Shown here: piece after piece, positions 53,845 to 62,877 of the stretch
Position numbering within the stretch: the stretch's first letter is position 1
Layout of the letters: every line of letters starts with the position of its first letter
Assembly: GCA_016790285.1 (NCBI GenBank)
Contig: JAEUPJ010000013.1
Span: forward strand, 1 to 64,000
DNA: 64,000 bases
Source: Roseateles sp.
GTDB lineage: Bacteria; Pseudomonadota; Gammaproteobacteria; Burkholderiales; Burkholderiaceae_C
Direction of reading: 5' to 3'
The notes under the pieces: generated by a model
The model's database searches: none
Told to the model about the DNA's origin: nothing
What the model saw: the letters and a program-made list of their open reading frames with translations, nothing else
Made by a program: the position numbers and the translations under genes

Positions 53845-56800
53845 TCACAGCGAGCGGAGGAAGGCGAGCAGGGCGTCGCGGTCTGCCTTGGACAGCGCCT
53901 CGAAGCGCTGGCGTGATTTGTCTGCCTCGCCGCCGTGCCACAGGATGGCTTCGGTCAGGCTGCGCGCGCGGCCGTCGTGCAGGTAGCCCACTTTCGCGCT
54001 GTTGCCCATCACTTTCTCCGTGTAGCCAATGCCCCAGAGCGGCGCGGTGCGCCAGAGGCTGCCGCTGGCCTGCCCCTCGGCGAAGTTGTCCGCCAGGGCG
54101 CTGCCCATGTCGTGGAGCAACAGGTCGGTATAGGGCTTGATGGTCTGGTTGCGGAGCTCGGCGAACAGGTGCCCCGAACCGGTCTTGAGGGTCGTGGCAT
54201 GGCAGGCCGTGCAGCGAGCCTCGGCAAAGAGCCGCGCCCCGTTCGTGACCTGGACGGGGTCGACGCGGTGCTCGTCCAGCGGTGCCACGCCCTTGGGGAA
54301 GCCGCTGGCCAGGCTGCGCTGGGCCGGCACGGCCAGCAGTGCGAGGTAGCGCGAGACCTGTTGCAGGTCGGCCTCGGAGATGCCGGGCTCCGGCTTGGCG
54401 GTGGCGCAGGCGGTGGGGCCGCTGTGGCAGGCCCGGCTGGGGTAGACGGGCGAGGTGACCGCCATGTCCTGCAGCAGGGCCGCCGCTGCCTGATGGCGCA
54501 GCGATGCCTTCGCCGCCTTCCAGCCGAAGCGTCCCAGTCGTACGGCACCGGTCTCGGGGTCGAAGACGAAGTTGGGCACGCCCTTCACCCCATCGGCGTC
54601 CGGGGTCGCTCGCGCCAGCGCCAGGATGTCGGCTTCGGGCACGGCCTCCAGCAGGCCGACCCCGATCATGGGTTGAGCCGCACGCAGCGAGAACACGGGC
54701 GGCACGGCGCCATCGAAGGCGAGGGTGGGCTTGCGCAGTTCCACCACCGTGCCGTCCGCCAGCTTCACGTTTCGTGCATCGAAGCCGGCCACGCGCACGC
54801 CCTGGCCCCAGTCCTGGGGCGTGCCGGTGGACGACTGGGCGTTCATCTGGATGGCGGTGCCGTAGCGCGAATGCGGTACCTGCTGCCCGTTCGCATCGAG
54901 CATGGCCGCGCGCACTGTCATGGTGTCCAGGCGCTGGTTGATGGCGGCCGGCGCTGGGCTGCGCCCGTTGTTGACGTGGCAGCCGATGCAGGCGCTCTGG
55001 TTGAAACGGGTGCCTTGAAGCCCCACGGCGGGCAGGTAGCGGTCGTTGCCCGGCTCGTTGTGGTCGCCGGTCGTGAAGTTCGTGTGCACCAGGCGGCGCC
55101 CCTCCACGAAGCGCTGCATGTTCTGCATGCCCGCGTGGTTGTGCGGTTGCTGGAACATGAACAGGCCGTTGTCCGAGTAGTTGTACGACACCGAGCCGTC
55201 GCCGCCCGACAGGGTGGCTCCCGGCAGCGGCGCGTTCATCAGCCGCGGCTGCACGCCGTAGGACGGGCGCAGGCCCACGCCGACGACATAGGTCCACTCG
55301 CCGGCGTAGTAGCGCAGGCCACCGTTGTCGCCGATCGCCTGCATGGCCTGCGTCGTGGAGAAGAACGACGGAGACACCTCGATCACGTCGCCCACCACCA
55401 GCGGCCGGGCGGGCGAGCTCTTGCCGTTGGGCAGGCCATCGGCGCCGAGGTCGGCATGGCCCGGGTAGTTCTTCACCGTGAGGCTGCAGCCGTTGTTCAG
55501 CAGGTTGGCGCTGAGCAGCTTGCCGTTGGGCGGGTAGGCGACCGGCGGGCAGATCGCGAGGCTCCTGTCCGCCAGTTCACCGGGCGCCATCCAGCCATAA
55601 CCGGTCACACCCGGCCGGTCGAAGGCGCGGAACCACGCCACGCCGCCGGGCAGCTGGGCCTGCGTGAAGTACTGGTTGACCTTGAGCGTCGGCTGGGTCA
55701 CGCCCGCCACACGGCTGTTGTCGATGATCTCGAAGCCCCAGGTGCGGTTCTTGAAGTACTGGGGCACGAAGGTGAGGAAGTTGCCGGGCCCCTTGTCCAC
55801 CGGGTTGCCCAGCGCGTCGATCGTTTCGTTGGGGCCGTAGCCCGGCTCGTTCCAGTCCTCGCCGCGCTCGCGCCCGTGCCGTGCCAGGCCCCGCACGCCG
55901 AAGCGGGTGACGAGGGTGCCGTCGGGCAGCGCGAACTGCAGCGACTCCAGCGGCTCGGCGGAGGTCGGCAGGGGCTGCAGTCCCGCCCCGTTGGCCGGAA
56001 AGCGCATGGCGGACGTGGCCATGTCGGGCAAGGTGTTGTCGCTGCCCGGGCTCTTGAACTCGACCTCGAACAGCGAATAGCCGTAGCCGGTCGCGCGCGC
56101 AATGCCCTGCAGGCGCAGGTAGCGCGCATTCATGCCCAGGTTGAAAAACTCCTCCGTGCCGCCGCGGCCGTTGGCGACATTGCGCAGTTCCGTCCATGTC
56201 TTGCCGTCGTCAGAAACGCGCAGCGAATACGCCTTGCCGTAGGCGTTCTCCCAGACCAGCTTGAGATAACCCACGGGTGTTCGGTTGCCGAAGTCGAACT
56301 GGATCCAGGCGCCGTCCTCGAAGGTGCTGGCCCAGCGCGTGCCCGGCTTGCCGTCGACGGCCATGGCAGCCGACGTGCCGGCGTTCTCGGTGGCGGACGA
56401 GGTCGCAGCCGCCGGCTGGACGCGTTGGCCCGGCTGGCTGGGCGCGGGGGCGGGAGCCGGCGAAGGGGACGGCGCAGGGGAGGGCGCAGGCGCAGGACTG
56501 GGTGCCGGCGCGGGTGCGGGTGCGACGCCCGTGAAAGCCTGGATCTCGAAGATCGAATAGCCATAGCTCGAAGAGCGCTGGATGCCCTTCATGCGCAGGT
56601 AGCGGCCCTGGCCGGAGAGTCCCGTCCAGTCTTCGGTCCCGCCCTGGCTGCTGGCCACCGCCTTGAGCGTCGTCCAGCTCGCGCCGTCCGTGGACACCTG
56701 CAGTTCGTACTGGTTCGCGTGTGCCCGTTCCCAGTCGATGCGCACACGGTTGATCGTGACGGTGCGACCGTAGTCCAGCACCAGGAACTGGTCGTCGGTG

Positions 56801-57066
56801 AAGCCACTGCTCCAGCGGGTGCCGGCGTCGTGGTCGACGGCCGCGGCGGGCGACAGGTCGCCGCGTTCGGAGGCGCTGGCCGTGACGCTGACCGGGGTCA
56901 GTGCAGCTTCGGAGTCACTCGCCGCCGCCAGGGCCTTGGCCAATGCAGGCGCATCGCTGCGTTGGGCCTCGGGGGCGGTGTCGCCGCCGCCGCAGGCGGC
57001 CAGGACCAGACCGAGGGCGAGGGGAAGCCCCCGTGTGGAAAGTTGGCGCATTGGATGTCGCTTCAT
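53845..57066 (-). CDS. Large di-heme oxidoreductase (DUF1111-like) lipoprotein with two discoidin domains
   Basis: 1073 residues. Lipobox VLAAC (Cys25); discoidin (F5/8 type C) domain 1 at about 58-180 and domain 2 at about 216-335, separated by a Pro/Ala/Ser linker; then a catalytic region with haem motifs CIGCH (693-697) and CTACH (952-956). The C-terminal part (APLWGIGYTEKVMGN, LHDGRARSLTEAILWHGGEA, FEALSKADRDALLAFLRSL) is the DUF1111 di-haem peroxidase-like signature. Discoidin domains usually bind carbohydrate. A surface-anchored redox enzyme acting on a polysaccharide or similar is plausible. The ATG at 57066 has AGGAAA upstream. Confidence 0.88.
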   Translation of the reverse strand: MKRHPMRQLSTRGLPLALGLVLAACGGGDTAPEAQRSDAPALAKALAAASDSEAALTPVSVTASASERGDLSPAAAVDHDAGTRWSSGFTDDQFLVLDYGRTVTINRVRIDWERAHANQYELQVSTDGASWTTLKAVASSQGGTEDWTGLSGQGRYLRMKGIQRSSSYGYSIFEIQAFTGVAPAPAPAPSPAPAPSPAPSPSPAPAPAPSQPGQRVQPAAATSSATENAGTSAAMAVDGKPGTRWASTFEDGAWIQFDFGNRTPVGYLKLVWENAYGKAYSLRVSDDGKTWTELRNVANGRGGTEEFFNLGMNARYLRLQGIARATGYGYSLFEVEFKSPGSDNTLPDMATSAMRFPANGAGLQPLPTSAEPLESLQFALPDGTLVTRFGVRGLARHGRERGEDWNEPGYGPNETIDALGNPVDKGPGNFLTFVPQYFKNRTWGFEIIDNSRVAGVTQPTLKVNQYFTQAQLPGGVAWFRAFDRPGVTGYGWMAPGELADRSLAICPPVAYPPNGKLLSANLLNNGCSLTVKNYPGHADLGADGLPNGKSSPARPLVVGDVIEVSPSFFSTTQAMQAIGDNGGLRYYAGEWTYVVGVGLRPSYGVQPRLMNAPLPGATLSGGDGSVSYNYSDNGLFMFQQPHNHAGMQNMQRFVEGRRLVHTNFTTGDHNEPGNDRYLPAVGLQGTRFNQSACIGCHVNNGRSPAPAAINQRLDTMTVRAAMLDANGQQVPHSRYGTAIQMNAQSSTGTPQDWGQGVRVAGFDARNVKLADGTVVELRKPTLAFDGAVPPVFSLRAAQPMIGVGLLEAVPEADILALARATPDADGVKGVPNFVFDPETGAVRLGRFGWKAAKASLRHQAAAALLQDMAVTSPVYPSRACHSGPTACATAKPEPGISEADLQQVSRYLALLAVPAQRSLASGFPKGVAPLDEHRVDPVQVTNGARLFAEARCTACHATTLKTGSGHLFAELRNQTIKPYTDLLLHDMGSALADNFAEGQASGSLWRTAPLWGIGYTEKVMGNSAKVGYLHDGRARSLTEAILWHGGEADKSRQRFEALSKADRDALLAFLRSL

Positions 57067-57115
57067 GAGTTTTCCTGGTGTTGTTGCGGTCCTGGGCGCG
57101 CCACGCGCGCCTAAG

Positions 57116-57131
57116 ATGACATCGACGTCAT
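57116..57131. promoter_or_regulatory. Near-palindrome between the di-heme oxidoreductase and MocR genes
   Basis: ATGACATCGACGTCAT is self-complementary at 14 of 16 positions. It lies in the 170-base divergent gap and could be the site for the adjacent MocR regulator, though MocR proteins often use direct repeats. Confidence 0.35.
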
Positions 57132-57236
57132 TTGCCGTCCCTGCCGGCTGTGAGCGGCGCGGATCGTGCCTTGGCGCGTGCTCGCGGGTCGCAGACCAAT
57201 TCGGCCGCGCTTCATCAAACCAATCCATCGCCCACC

Positions 57237-58706
57237 ATGCGCCGCCCCGCCGAGCATTCGTTGGCTCTCAAGCCCCGGCCTGCCGGCACCACGTTGCAGC
57301 AATGGCTGTACGGCGCCTTGTGCGACGCCATCCGCGATGGCACCTTGCAGCCCGGCGGTCGGTTGCCGACCACGCGCAGCCTGGCCCGTGACCACGGTGT
57401 CTCGCGCTCGACCGTCACCGCCGTCTTTGAGCAACTTCTTGCCGACGGTTACATCTGTGCGCGCGTCGGCCGCGGCAGTTTTGTCGCACCCGGGCGCTCG
57501 CCGCAGCCCGATGGCGCCGCCGATGTGCCGCTGCCTGCCTCGCCGATCGAGCCCTTCCTTTCACGCCGCGGGCGCCAGATGGCGCATCACGGCGCGCACC
57601 TGCTCGCCCGTCACGAGCAACTGCCGCGCACCTTCGATGCCGATCGCATCGACCCGAGCCTGTTTCCTTCCCCGATCTGGGCCCGGCTGGCCGCGCGGCG
57701 CGCGCGCTGCTACGAGGGGCGCATCACGGAACGCCCGCATGGGCAGGGGTTGGCTTCGCTGCGGCAGGCGCTGGCTGACCAGCTCGCGCTGACGCGCGGC
57801 CTGCGTGTCGACGCGGGTCAGATCGCGATCGTGTCCAGCACGCGCGAGGCGGCAGACCTGCTGGTGCGCCTGCTCGTGAACCCGGGCGAGCCCGTGTGGC
57901 TCGAGGACCCCGGCTCCCACGCACTGGCCACCTTGCTCGCGACGGCAGGCGCCAAGGTGGTGCCTGTGCCCGTGGACGACGAGGGCCTTCGGGTGGATGC
58001 GGGCGTGCAGGCCGCGCCCCGTGCACGCCTGGCCTGCGTGACGGCTGCAGCGCAGATGCCGCTGGGCCCCCCGCTCTCTCCCGGACGACGCATCGCCCTG
58101 CTGGGCTGGGCACAGTCGACGGGGGCTTACATCCTCGACAAGGACCTCGACGGCGACTTCCACTTCGCCGGTCCGCCGCCCGAGGCCCTGAAGGCGACGG
58201 ATGCCGCAGACTGTGTCATTCACCTCGGCAGCCTGGCCTGCAGCATCGCGCCGAGCAAGCGGCTTGCCTATGTCGTGCTGCCCAGCCGGTTGGTGGACCC
58301 CTTCTGCCAGGCGATGGCGCTGACGCACGGCCAGCCTTCGTTGCTGGAGCAGGCCGTGCTGAGTGACTTCATCGCCGAGGGCCATTGGGCGCGCCACATC
58401 CGGCATCTGCGCTCGGTGTATGGCTTGCGCGCCGATGCGCTGCGCCACCACCTGGACCGCCACTTCGGGCATTGGCTGCAGTTGCCGTCGATCCAGCGCG
58501 GCCTGAGCGTCACGGCTCGCTTGCCGGACGGCATCCGCGACGCGGAGGTCGCTGCCCAGGCCGACGCGGCCGGCGTGTCGGTCACGCCGCTGTCAGCCTA
58601 TCGGTTGGCGCATGCCACCCCTGCGGGATTGCGCCTGGGGTTCGCCGCGTTCTCGGAGGTGAGCATCCGCTCGGGCGTGCAACTGCTGGCGCGCGCCATC
58701 GGATAG
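57237..58706 (+). CDS. MocR/PdxR-type regulator with degenerate PLP site
   Basis: 489 residues: an N-terminal GntR winged helix (about 17-85; LYGALCDAIRDGTLQPGGRLPTTRSLARDHGVSRSTVTAVFEQLLADGYI) joined to an aminotransferase-like domain (about 130-485). The segment that normally carries the PLP lysine (consensus G-T-F-S-K) reads GSLACSIAPSKRLAY, so Lys is replaced by Cys335, and the SHQ motif reads AAQ (270-273). The domain may therefore bind another ligand or none. It is divergent from the discoidin di-heme gene, its likely target. The ATG at 57237 is chosen; an upstream frame is open. Confidence 0.87.
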   Translation: MRRPAEHSLALKPRPAGTTLQQWLYGALCDAIRDGTLQPGGRLPTTRSLARDHGVSRSTVTAVFEQLLADGYICARVGRGSFVAPGRSPQPDGAADVPLPASPIEPFLSRRGRQMAHHGAHLLARHEQLPRTFDADRIDPSLFPSPIWARLAARRARCYEGRITERPHGQGLASLRQALADQLALTRGLRVDAGQIAIVSSTREAADLLVRLLVNPGEPVWLEDPGSHALATLLATAGAKVVPVPVDDEGLRVDAGVQAAPRARLACVTAAAQMPLGPPLSPGRRIALLGWAQSTGAYILDKDLDGDFHFAGPPPEALKATDAADCVIHLGSLACSIAPSKRLAYVVLPSRLVDPFCQAMALTHGQPSLLEQAVLSDFIAEGHWARHIRHLRSVYGLRADALRHHLDRHFGHWLQLPSIQRGLSVTARLPDGIRDAEVAAQADAAGVSVTPLSAYRLAHATPAGLRLGFAAFSEVSIRSGVQLLARAIG

Positions 58707-58849
58707 CCGGCCTGCTCGCCTGCGACCGGCCCACGTGCCGCCGACGGCGCGAGTTGCCGTTGCCGGCGCGCCCTTGCGGCCCACTCCTACAGGCGCCGCG
58801 TCATCATTCGCTGACCATCTCCTGGCGCCGGTTGCGCGAAGGAGCTGTC

Positions 58850-59071
58850 ATGAGTTTGCACCGCCTTGCCGTGTCGACGATGCTCGCCGTGGCCGTCGTG
58901 CTCGCCTTGCTGTATGTCTGCACCTTGCCGATAGCGCCGGGGCTGCGCGAAGGCATGCCGGTGCCGTCTCGCCTGGAGACCGAAGCGCCTTCTGCTGCGC
59001 CCATCGACGCCACGCGCCCGCTTCCCGTGGAGCGTGTCAACGACGCCCAAACCCTGCGCCACCTGGCCTGA
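58850..59071 (+). CDS. Small single-TM protein
   Basis: 73 residues with one N-terminal hydrophobic segment (about 7-25; AVSTMLAVAVVLALLYVCT) and a polar Pro/Ala-rich tail. AAGGAG at 58839-58844 is ideally placed for the ATG at 58850, which supports it as a real gene although no family is recognised. Confidence 0.6.
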   Translation: MSLHRLAVSTMLAVAVVLALLYVCTLPIAPGLREGMPVPSRLETEAPSAAPIDATRPLPVERVNDAQTLRHLA

Positions 59072-59129
59072 GCTGCGCACGCCGCGCTGGCGCAGCCCCC
59101 TGCATCTCCCGCACTGAACCGAGACCCCC

Positions 59130-59603
59130 ATGAGCCTTCGCAACCTTCTCCCGTCCATCCTCATCGGCGCCGTCGCAAGCGCCCGCTCCATGACGCCGAT
59201 GGCTTCCATCGCGTTGGCGCGGTTTGCCGGCCGACGCACGCCGGGGCATCTCATGCTGCTGGACCGCCCGGTGTTCAAGGCTGGTGCCGTGCTGATGGGC
59301 GCTGGCGAGCTGCTGGGCGACAAGATGAAGACGGCGCCTGACCGCACCGTGTTCCTCGGCCTGGCGGCCCGTGTGATGAGCGCCGGCATCGCCGGTGCCG
59401 CGCTCGCGCCCAAGGGCAGCGAGCGCGAGGGCGCGGCGGCTGCGGTGGCGACCGCGGTGCCGCTGGCCTACGCGACGCTGGCCGTGCGCAAGCGCGCCAT
59501 GGCGCGCATGGGCCAGACCCGCAGCGGGCTGATCGAAGACGCGCTGATCGTGACGGCGGGCGCTGCCATCGTGGCACTGTGCATGGGCCGCACCAGCCGC
59601 TGA
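59130..59603 (+). CDS. DUF4126-like small membrane protein
   Basis: 157 residues with hydrophobic segments and the opening SILIGAVASARSMTPMASIALARFAG, followed by MGAGELLGDKMKTAPDRT and GAALAPKG, as in DUF4126-type membrane proteins. Function unknown. It stands between a small TM protein and a hemerythrin-domain protein in a run of probable stress or envelope genes. About 300 bases without a gene follow (59604-59902), containing only small hairpins, for example CGAAGT-GCGA-ACTTCG at 59857-59872. Confidence 0.75.
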   Translation: MSLRNLLPSILIGAVASARSMTPMASIALARFAGRRTPGHLMLLDRPVFKAGAVLMGAGELLGDKMKTAPDRTVFLGLAARVMSAGIAGAALAPKGSEREGAAAAVATAVPLAYATLAVRKRAMARMGQTRSGLIEDALIVTAGAAIVALCMGRTSR

Positions 59604-59902
59604 CCCGCGCGACGGCACCTTGACAGTCCCTGCCTGGAAGGCAGTGCCGCGCGAGTGCTGCGGCGATTTGTGCATGAAACCCGTAAAGCCGTCCTGGCCC
59701 GGCGTGGATCGGTCGCCTTTACCGGGCTGGCCACGACGTCCGGCCTGCCCGGCCGGCGCGCCGGCAGCCCGCTGACCCGCAGCAGCACTGGGCGGCGCCG
59801 GGGCCACCAAGCGGGCGCGGGCATTGCCACAGGGGTCTGGCCGGACCCCCGGCTCTCGAAGTGCGAACTTCGCAACCAAGCGGCGCCCCCGCCAAGGATC
59901 CC

Positions 59903-60394
59903 ATGACAACCACCCCCATGATCGCAACGGCGCCCGACGCCATCCAGTTGCTGAGCAACGACCATCGCGAGGTCAAGGCGCTCTTCAAGGCCTACCAGCA
60001 ACTGGCCGATGCCGACGGCGACGACGAGGAGAAGGAGCAGCTGGCGCAGGAGATCTGCACCAAGCTGACGGTGCATGCGGACGTCGAGGAAGAACTGTTC
60101 TACCCCGCCGTGCGCGACGTGCTGCCGGATGAGGAAGACCTCGTTGACGAGGCCGCCGTCGAGCATGCCTGCGCCAGGGAGCTGATCGTCCAGATCGAGC
60201 AAAGCGCCCCGGACGAGCCGATGTACGACGCCAAGGTCAAGGTCCTGGGCGAGTATGTCGACCACCACGCCCGTGAAGAAGAGGACGTCCTGTTCCCCAA
60301 GGTCCAGGCGAGCGGGCTCGACATCGTCGGGCTGGGTCAGGACATGGCACAGCGCATGGACGAACTGCTGGCCGACATGGCGGACGACGCATGA
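59903..60394 (+). CDS. HHE-domain hemerythrin-like protein
   Basis: 163 residues. The HHE metal-binding pattern is visible: LSNDHREVKALF, LTVHADVEEELFYPAV, EHACARELI and EYVDHHAREEEDVLFPKVQ. It is very acidic. Such proteins bind iron, oxygen or NO and act in stress responses. AAGGA precedes the ATG at 59903; the stop overlaps the next gene (ATGA). It differs from the bacteriohemerythrin at 22608. Confidence 0.9.
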   Translation: MTTTPMIATAPDAIQLLSNDHREVKALFKAYQQLADADGDDEEKEQLAQEICTKLTVHADVEEELFYPAVRDVLPDEEDLVDEAAVEHACARELIVQIEQSAPDEPMYDAKVKVLGEYVDHHAREEEDVLFPKVQASGLDIVGLGQDMAQRMDELLADMADDA

Positions 60395-61347
60395 ACGCCG
60401 CACTTCCCGTCGGAAGTCATCCGTCCACCGACCGGCGCATGCCTATCGGTGAGCGGCATGAGGCCCCGCCGAGCCCCGGCGTGTGCTGGGGCGCGGTCCT
60501 TGCGGGCGCTGCGGGAGCGGCCTCGTTGTCGCTGATCCTGCTGATGCTCGGCGTGGGGCTGGGCCTCTCGTCCGTCTCGCCCTGGTCGGGCGAGGGCGTG
60601 TCGGCGCAGGCGTTCGGGTTGTCGACCATCCTCTGGCTGACCTTCACCCAGCTCGCGGCCTCCGGGCTCGGGGGCTACCTGGCCGGGCGGCTGCGCACGC
60701 GTTGGGCCGGCGTGCAGGCCGACGAGGTGTACTTCCGCGACACGGCGCATGGTTTCCTCGCGTGGTCGCTGGCCGCGTTGGTCAGCGCCGGCCTGCTGGG
60801 CAGCGCCGCGGGTGTCATCGTGGGCGCCGGCGCCAAAGCGGGCGGTACGGTAGCGGCCACGGCTGTCACCGCAGCAGCGCCGTTGGCTGCCCAGGCGGCC
60901 AGCGCGGCGGGCCCCGGGTATTTCGTGGACGGGCTGTTCAGGCGGGATCTGGGCGCCGCTGCCAGCGCTGCATCGGCCGGTGCCGACGCCAGCGCTGGTT
61001 CCGCCATGCCGTCACCCTCCGCCACCGCCAGCGCTGAAGGCATGCGCATCTTCGCGAACGCGGTGAGCACGGGCGCGCTGCCGCAGGACGACGTTCGCCA
61101 GCTCGGTCGCCTGGTGTCGCAACAGACCGGCATGCCGCCGGCAGACGCCGAGCGGCGCGTCGTCGACACGTTCAACCGCATGCAGACCCAGGCCGAGGCC
61201 ACCCGGCAGGAGGCCAAGGCTGCAGCGGACAAGGCGCGCAAGGCGGCGGCGAAGGCGGCCCTGTGGGGCTTCGTGGCCCTGCTGATCGGTGCGTTCACCG
61301 CGAGTTGGTCCGCCACGCTGGGCGGCCGTCATCGCGACCAGTTCTGA
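60391..61347 (+). CDS. Membrane protein of unknown function coupled to the HHE protein
   Basis: 318 residues with four or five hydrophobic segments: about 31-60 (GVCWGAVLAGAAGAASLSLILLMLGVGLGL), 75-98, 121-142 and 292-308. A long Ala/Ser-rich stretch and a charged amphipathic helix (about 265-292; RMQTQAEATRQEAKAAADKARKAAAK) separate the last two. No family recognised. It overlaps the HHE gene by four bases and is followed by the 24-residue peptide gene, so all three are likely one operon. Confidence 0.75.
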   Translation: MNAALPVGSHPSTDRRMPIGERHEAPPSPGVCWGAVLAGAAGAASLSLILLMLGVGLGLSSVSPWSGEGVSAQAFGLSTILWLTFTQLAASGLGGYLAGRLRTRWAGVQADEVYFRDTAHGFLAWSLAALVSAGLLGSAAGVIVGAGAKAGGTVAATAVTAAAPLAAQAASAAGPGYFVDGLFRRDLGAAASAASAGADASAGSAMPSPSATASAEGMRIFANAVSTGALPQDDVRQLGRLVSQQTGMPPADAERRVVDTFNRMQTQAEATRQEAKAAADKARKAAAKAALWGFVALLIGAFTASWSATLGGRHRDQF

Positions 61348-61360
61348 CAAGGAGAAGACG

Positions 61361-61435
61361 ATGCGATCCCTGCTGTTGTGGTTCCTGGGCGTGCCCATCC
61401 CGATCATCATCCTGATCGCGCTGTTCCTGCGTTGA
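61361..61435 (+). CDS. 24-residue hydrophobic peptide
   Basis: A very short gene: ATG at 61361, TGA at 61433-61435. The product starts MRSLLLWFLGVPIP and continues with an Ile/Leu-rich run to a C-terminal Arg, a single membrane-spanning segment. AAGGAG at 61349-61354 with six-base spacing strongly supports translation. It is 13 bases after the preceding stop and is followed by a terminator, so it is the last gene of the HHE operon. Similar tiny membrane peptides occur in other proteobacteria, in my memory. Confidence 0.65.
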   Translation: MRSLLLWFLGVPIPIIILIALFLR

Positions 61436-61460
61436 AAAGCGCGGTGCCAGCTGCCCGTCC

Positions 61461-61497
61461 AGCGCCGGCGTCGCGAGCTTCGCGGCGTCGGCGCTTT
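61461..61497 (+). terminator. Terminator of the hemerythrin / small-peptide operon
   Basis: 16-base arms (61461-61476 and 61480-61495) pair with two mismatches around a 3-base loop and end in TTT. It follows the 24-residue gene by 25 bases and also faces the convergent glf remnant. Confidence 0.6.
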
Positions 61498-61505
61498 GTA
61501 CTTCA

Positions 61506-61799
61506 TCAACGCTGACCGAGCGCCAGTCGCTTGAACGCCGTGAGCGCCTGGGCCACGACCTGGTCCATGTTGTAGTACTTGTAGCTGGCCAGGCGCCCGA
61601 GGAAGGTCACGTCGGTGAGTTGTTCCGCGTCGGCTTCGTAGCGGCGGAACAGCGCCGTGTTCTCCGCCCGCGGCACGGGGTAGTAGGGGTCGCCTTCCGC
61701 GCGCGGGTACTCGTACACCAGGGATGTCGCGTCGTGGCGCTGGCCGGTCAGGTGCTTGAACTCCGTCACGTGGGTGTAGAGGTGGTCGTTCGGGTGGTG
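61506..61799 (-). pseudogene. glf: UDP-galactopyranose mutase, C-terminal remnant
   Basis: About 98 codons retain the GLF C-terminus: [38 protein letters not shown] and FLGRLASYKYYNMDQVVAQAL. The normal protein has about 370-400 residues; the FAD-binding N-terminus is missing because homology stops at about 61795, where an alcohol dehydrogenase fragment begins on the other strand. A GTG at 61767-61769 could open an 87-residue frame, but it cannot form an active mutase. GLF makes UDP-galactofuranose for cell-surface glycans. Confidence 0.85.
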
Positions 61800-61801
61800 C
61801 C

Positions 61802-62593
61802 CGGGACATCCTCGGTCACGAGTTCATGGGCATCGTCGAGGACGTGGGTCCGGGCGTCACGCAACTGCGCAAAGGCGACCGGGTCGTCATGCCTTTCACG
61901 ATCTCGTGCGGCGATTGCATGTTCTGCACGCGCCAGCTCTTTGCGGCCTGCGAGACGACCAACCCGGGGCGCGGCACGATCCTGAACCGCAAGGACATCC
62001 GGCCCGGTGCAGGCCTGTTTGGCTACAGCCACCTCTATGGCGGCTACCCCGGCGGCCAAGCCGAGTTCGTGCGCGTGCCAAAGGCCAATGTGGGGCCGCT
62101 GCTGATTCCGGACTCGAGCCTTCGCGACGAGCAGGTGCTGTTCCTGTCAGACATCCTGCCCACGGGCTACCAGGCCGCGGTCAACGCCGAGGTGGGGCCG
62201 GGCTCCACGGTGGCCATCGTCGGGGCGGGGCCGGTGGGGCTGATGGCCGCTGCCTGCCGCCGCATGCTGGGTGCCGAGCAGATCTTCATGATCGACCACC
62301 ACCAGTACCGGCTGGATTTCGCTGCGGCCACCTACGGTGTCGTGCCGATCAACTTCGACCAGGTGGACGACCCCGCCGCCTACATCATCGATGCCACGGG
62401 CCATCACGGTGTGGACGCGTCGATCGACGCGGTGGGCTTCGAGGCCAAGGGCAGCACGACGGAGACGGTACTCACCACCTTGAAGCTCGAAGGCTCCAGC
62501 GGTGCGGCGCTGCGCCAGGCCATCGCGGCCACGCGGCGCGTCAACGCGGCAAGCGTGGTGCCCGCCGTGTCGGCGGGTCAGCTGCCGCCGTAG
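61802..62593 (+). pseudogene. Zinc-dependent alcohol dehydrogenase, fragment lacking both ends
   Basis: The frame [42 protein letters not shown] matches the medium-chain dehydrogenase core, including structural-zinc cysteines and the NAD-binding [11 protein letters not shown]. Missing are the first 60 or so residues with the first catalytic Cys (homology begins at the glf junction) and about 100 C-terminal residues; the frame ends at 62593 inside the next gene. An ATG at 61826 could start a 255-residue product, but it would lack the catalytic N-terminus. It is most like glutathione-independent formaldehyde dehydrogenase-type proteins. Confidence 0.85.
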
Positions 62594-62790
62594 CCTTCCC
62601 TCACGTTGGCGAGCGCGTCCTCGCTCTGCTGCTTGAGCTTCTCCACGCTTTCGGGGCTGTGGGCCTGCTCGCCTTTGGCGGGTGCGTCGCCGCTGCCCTT
62701 GTCCTGGCGGCCCTGGCCTTGGCCGGGTCGGTCAGGCTGCTGCGGCTCGGCGCGGGGCGGGGTTCGATGCCTGGGGTCGTCATGGTTCAT
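62578..62790 (-). CDS. Small hydrophilic protein
   Basis: 70 residues, rich in Pro, Gln, Asp and Gly, with a short helical C-terminal part ([20 protein letters not shown]). Probably disordered. AAGGAG is placed five bases before the ATG at 62790, supporting expression. Its last 16 bases overlap the end of the dehydrogenase fragment. No family recognised. Confidence 0.6.
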   Translation of the reverse strand: MNHDDPRHRTPPRAEPQQPDRPGQGQGRQDKGSGDAPAKGEQAHSPESVEKLKQQSEDALANVREGYGGS

Positions 62791-62877
62791 GGAGGCTCCT
62801 TGGGTGGAACCTCACCGCCGGCAATCGGCACGCCGCCTCGGTCGGGCGACGTCGAGTGGGCAGCGCGCACGCGGGGT

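Noticed and set aside
61826-62593. Functional 255-residue alcohol dehydrogenase starting at the internal ATG
   Set aside because: The N-terminal catalytic zinc ligand region and the C-terminal fifth of the fold are missing, so it is better called a fragment.
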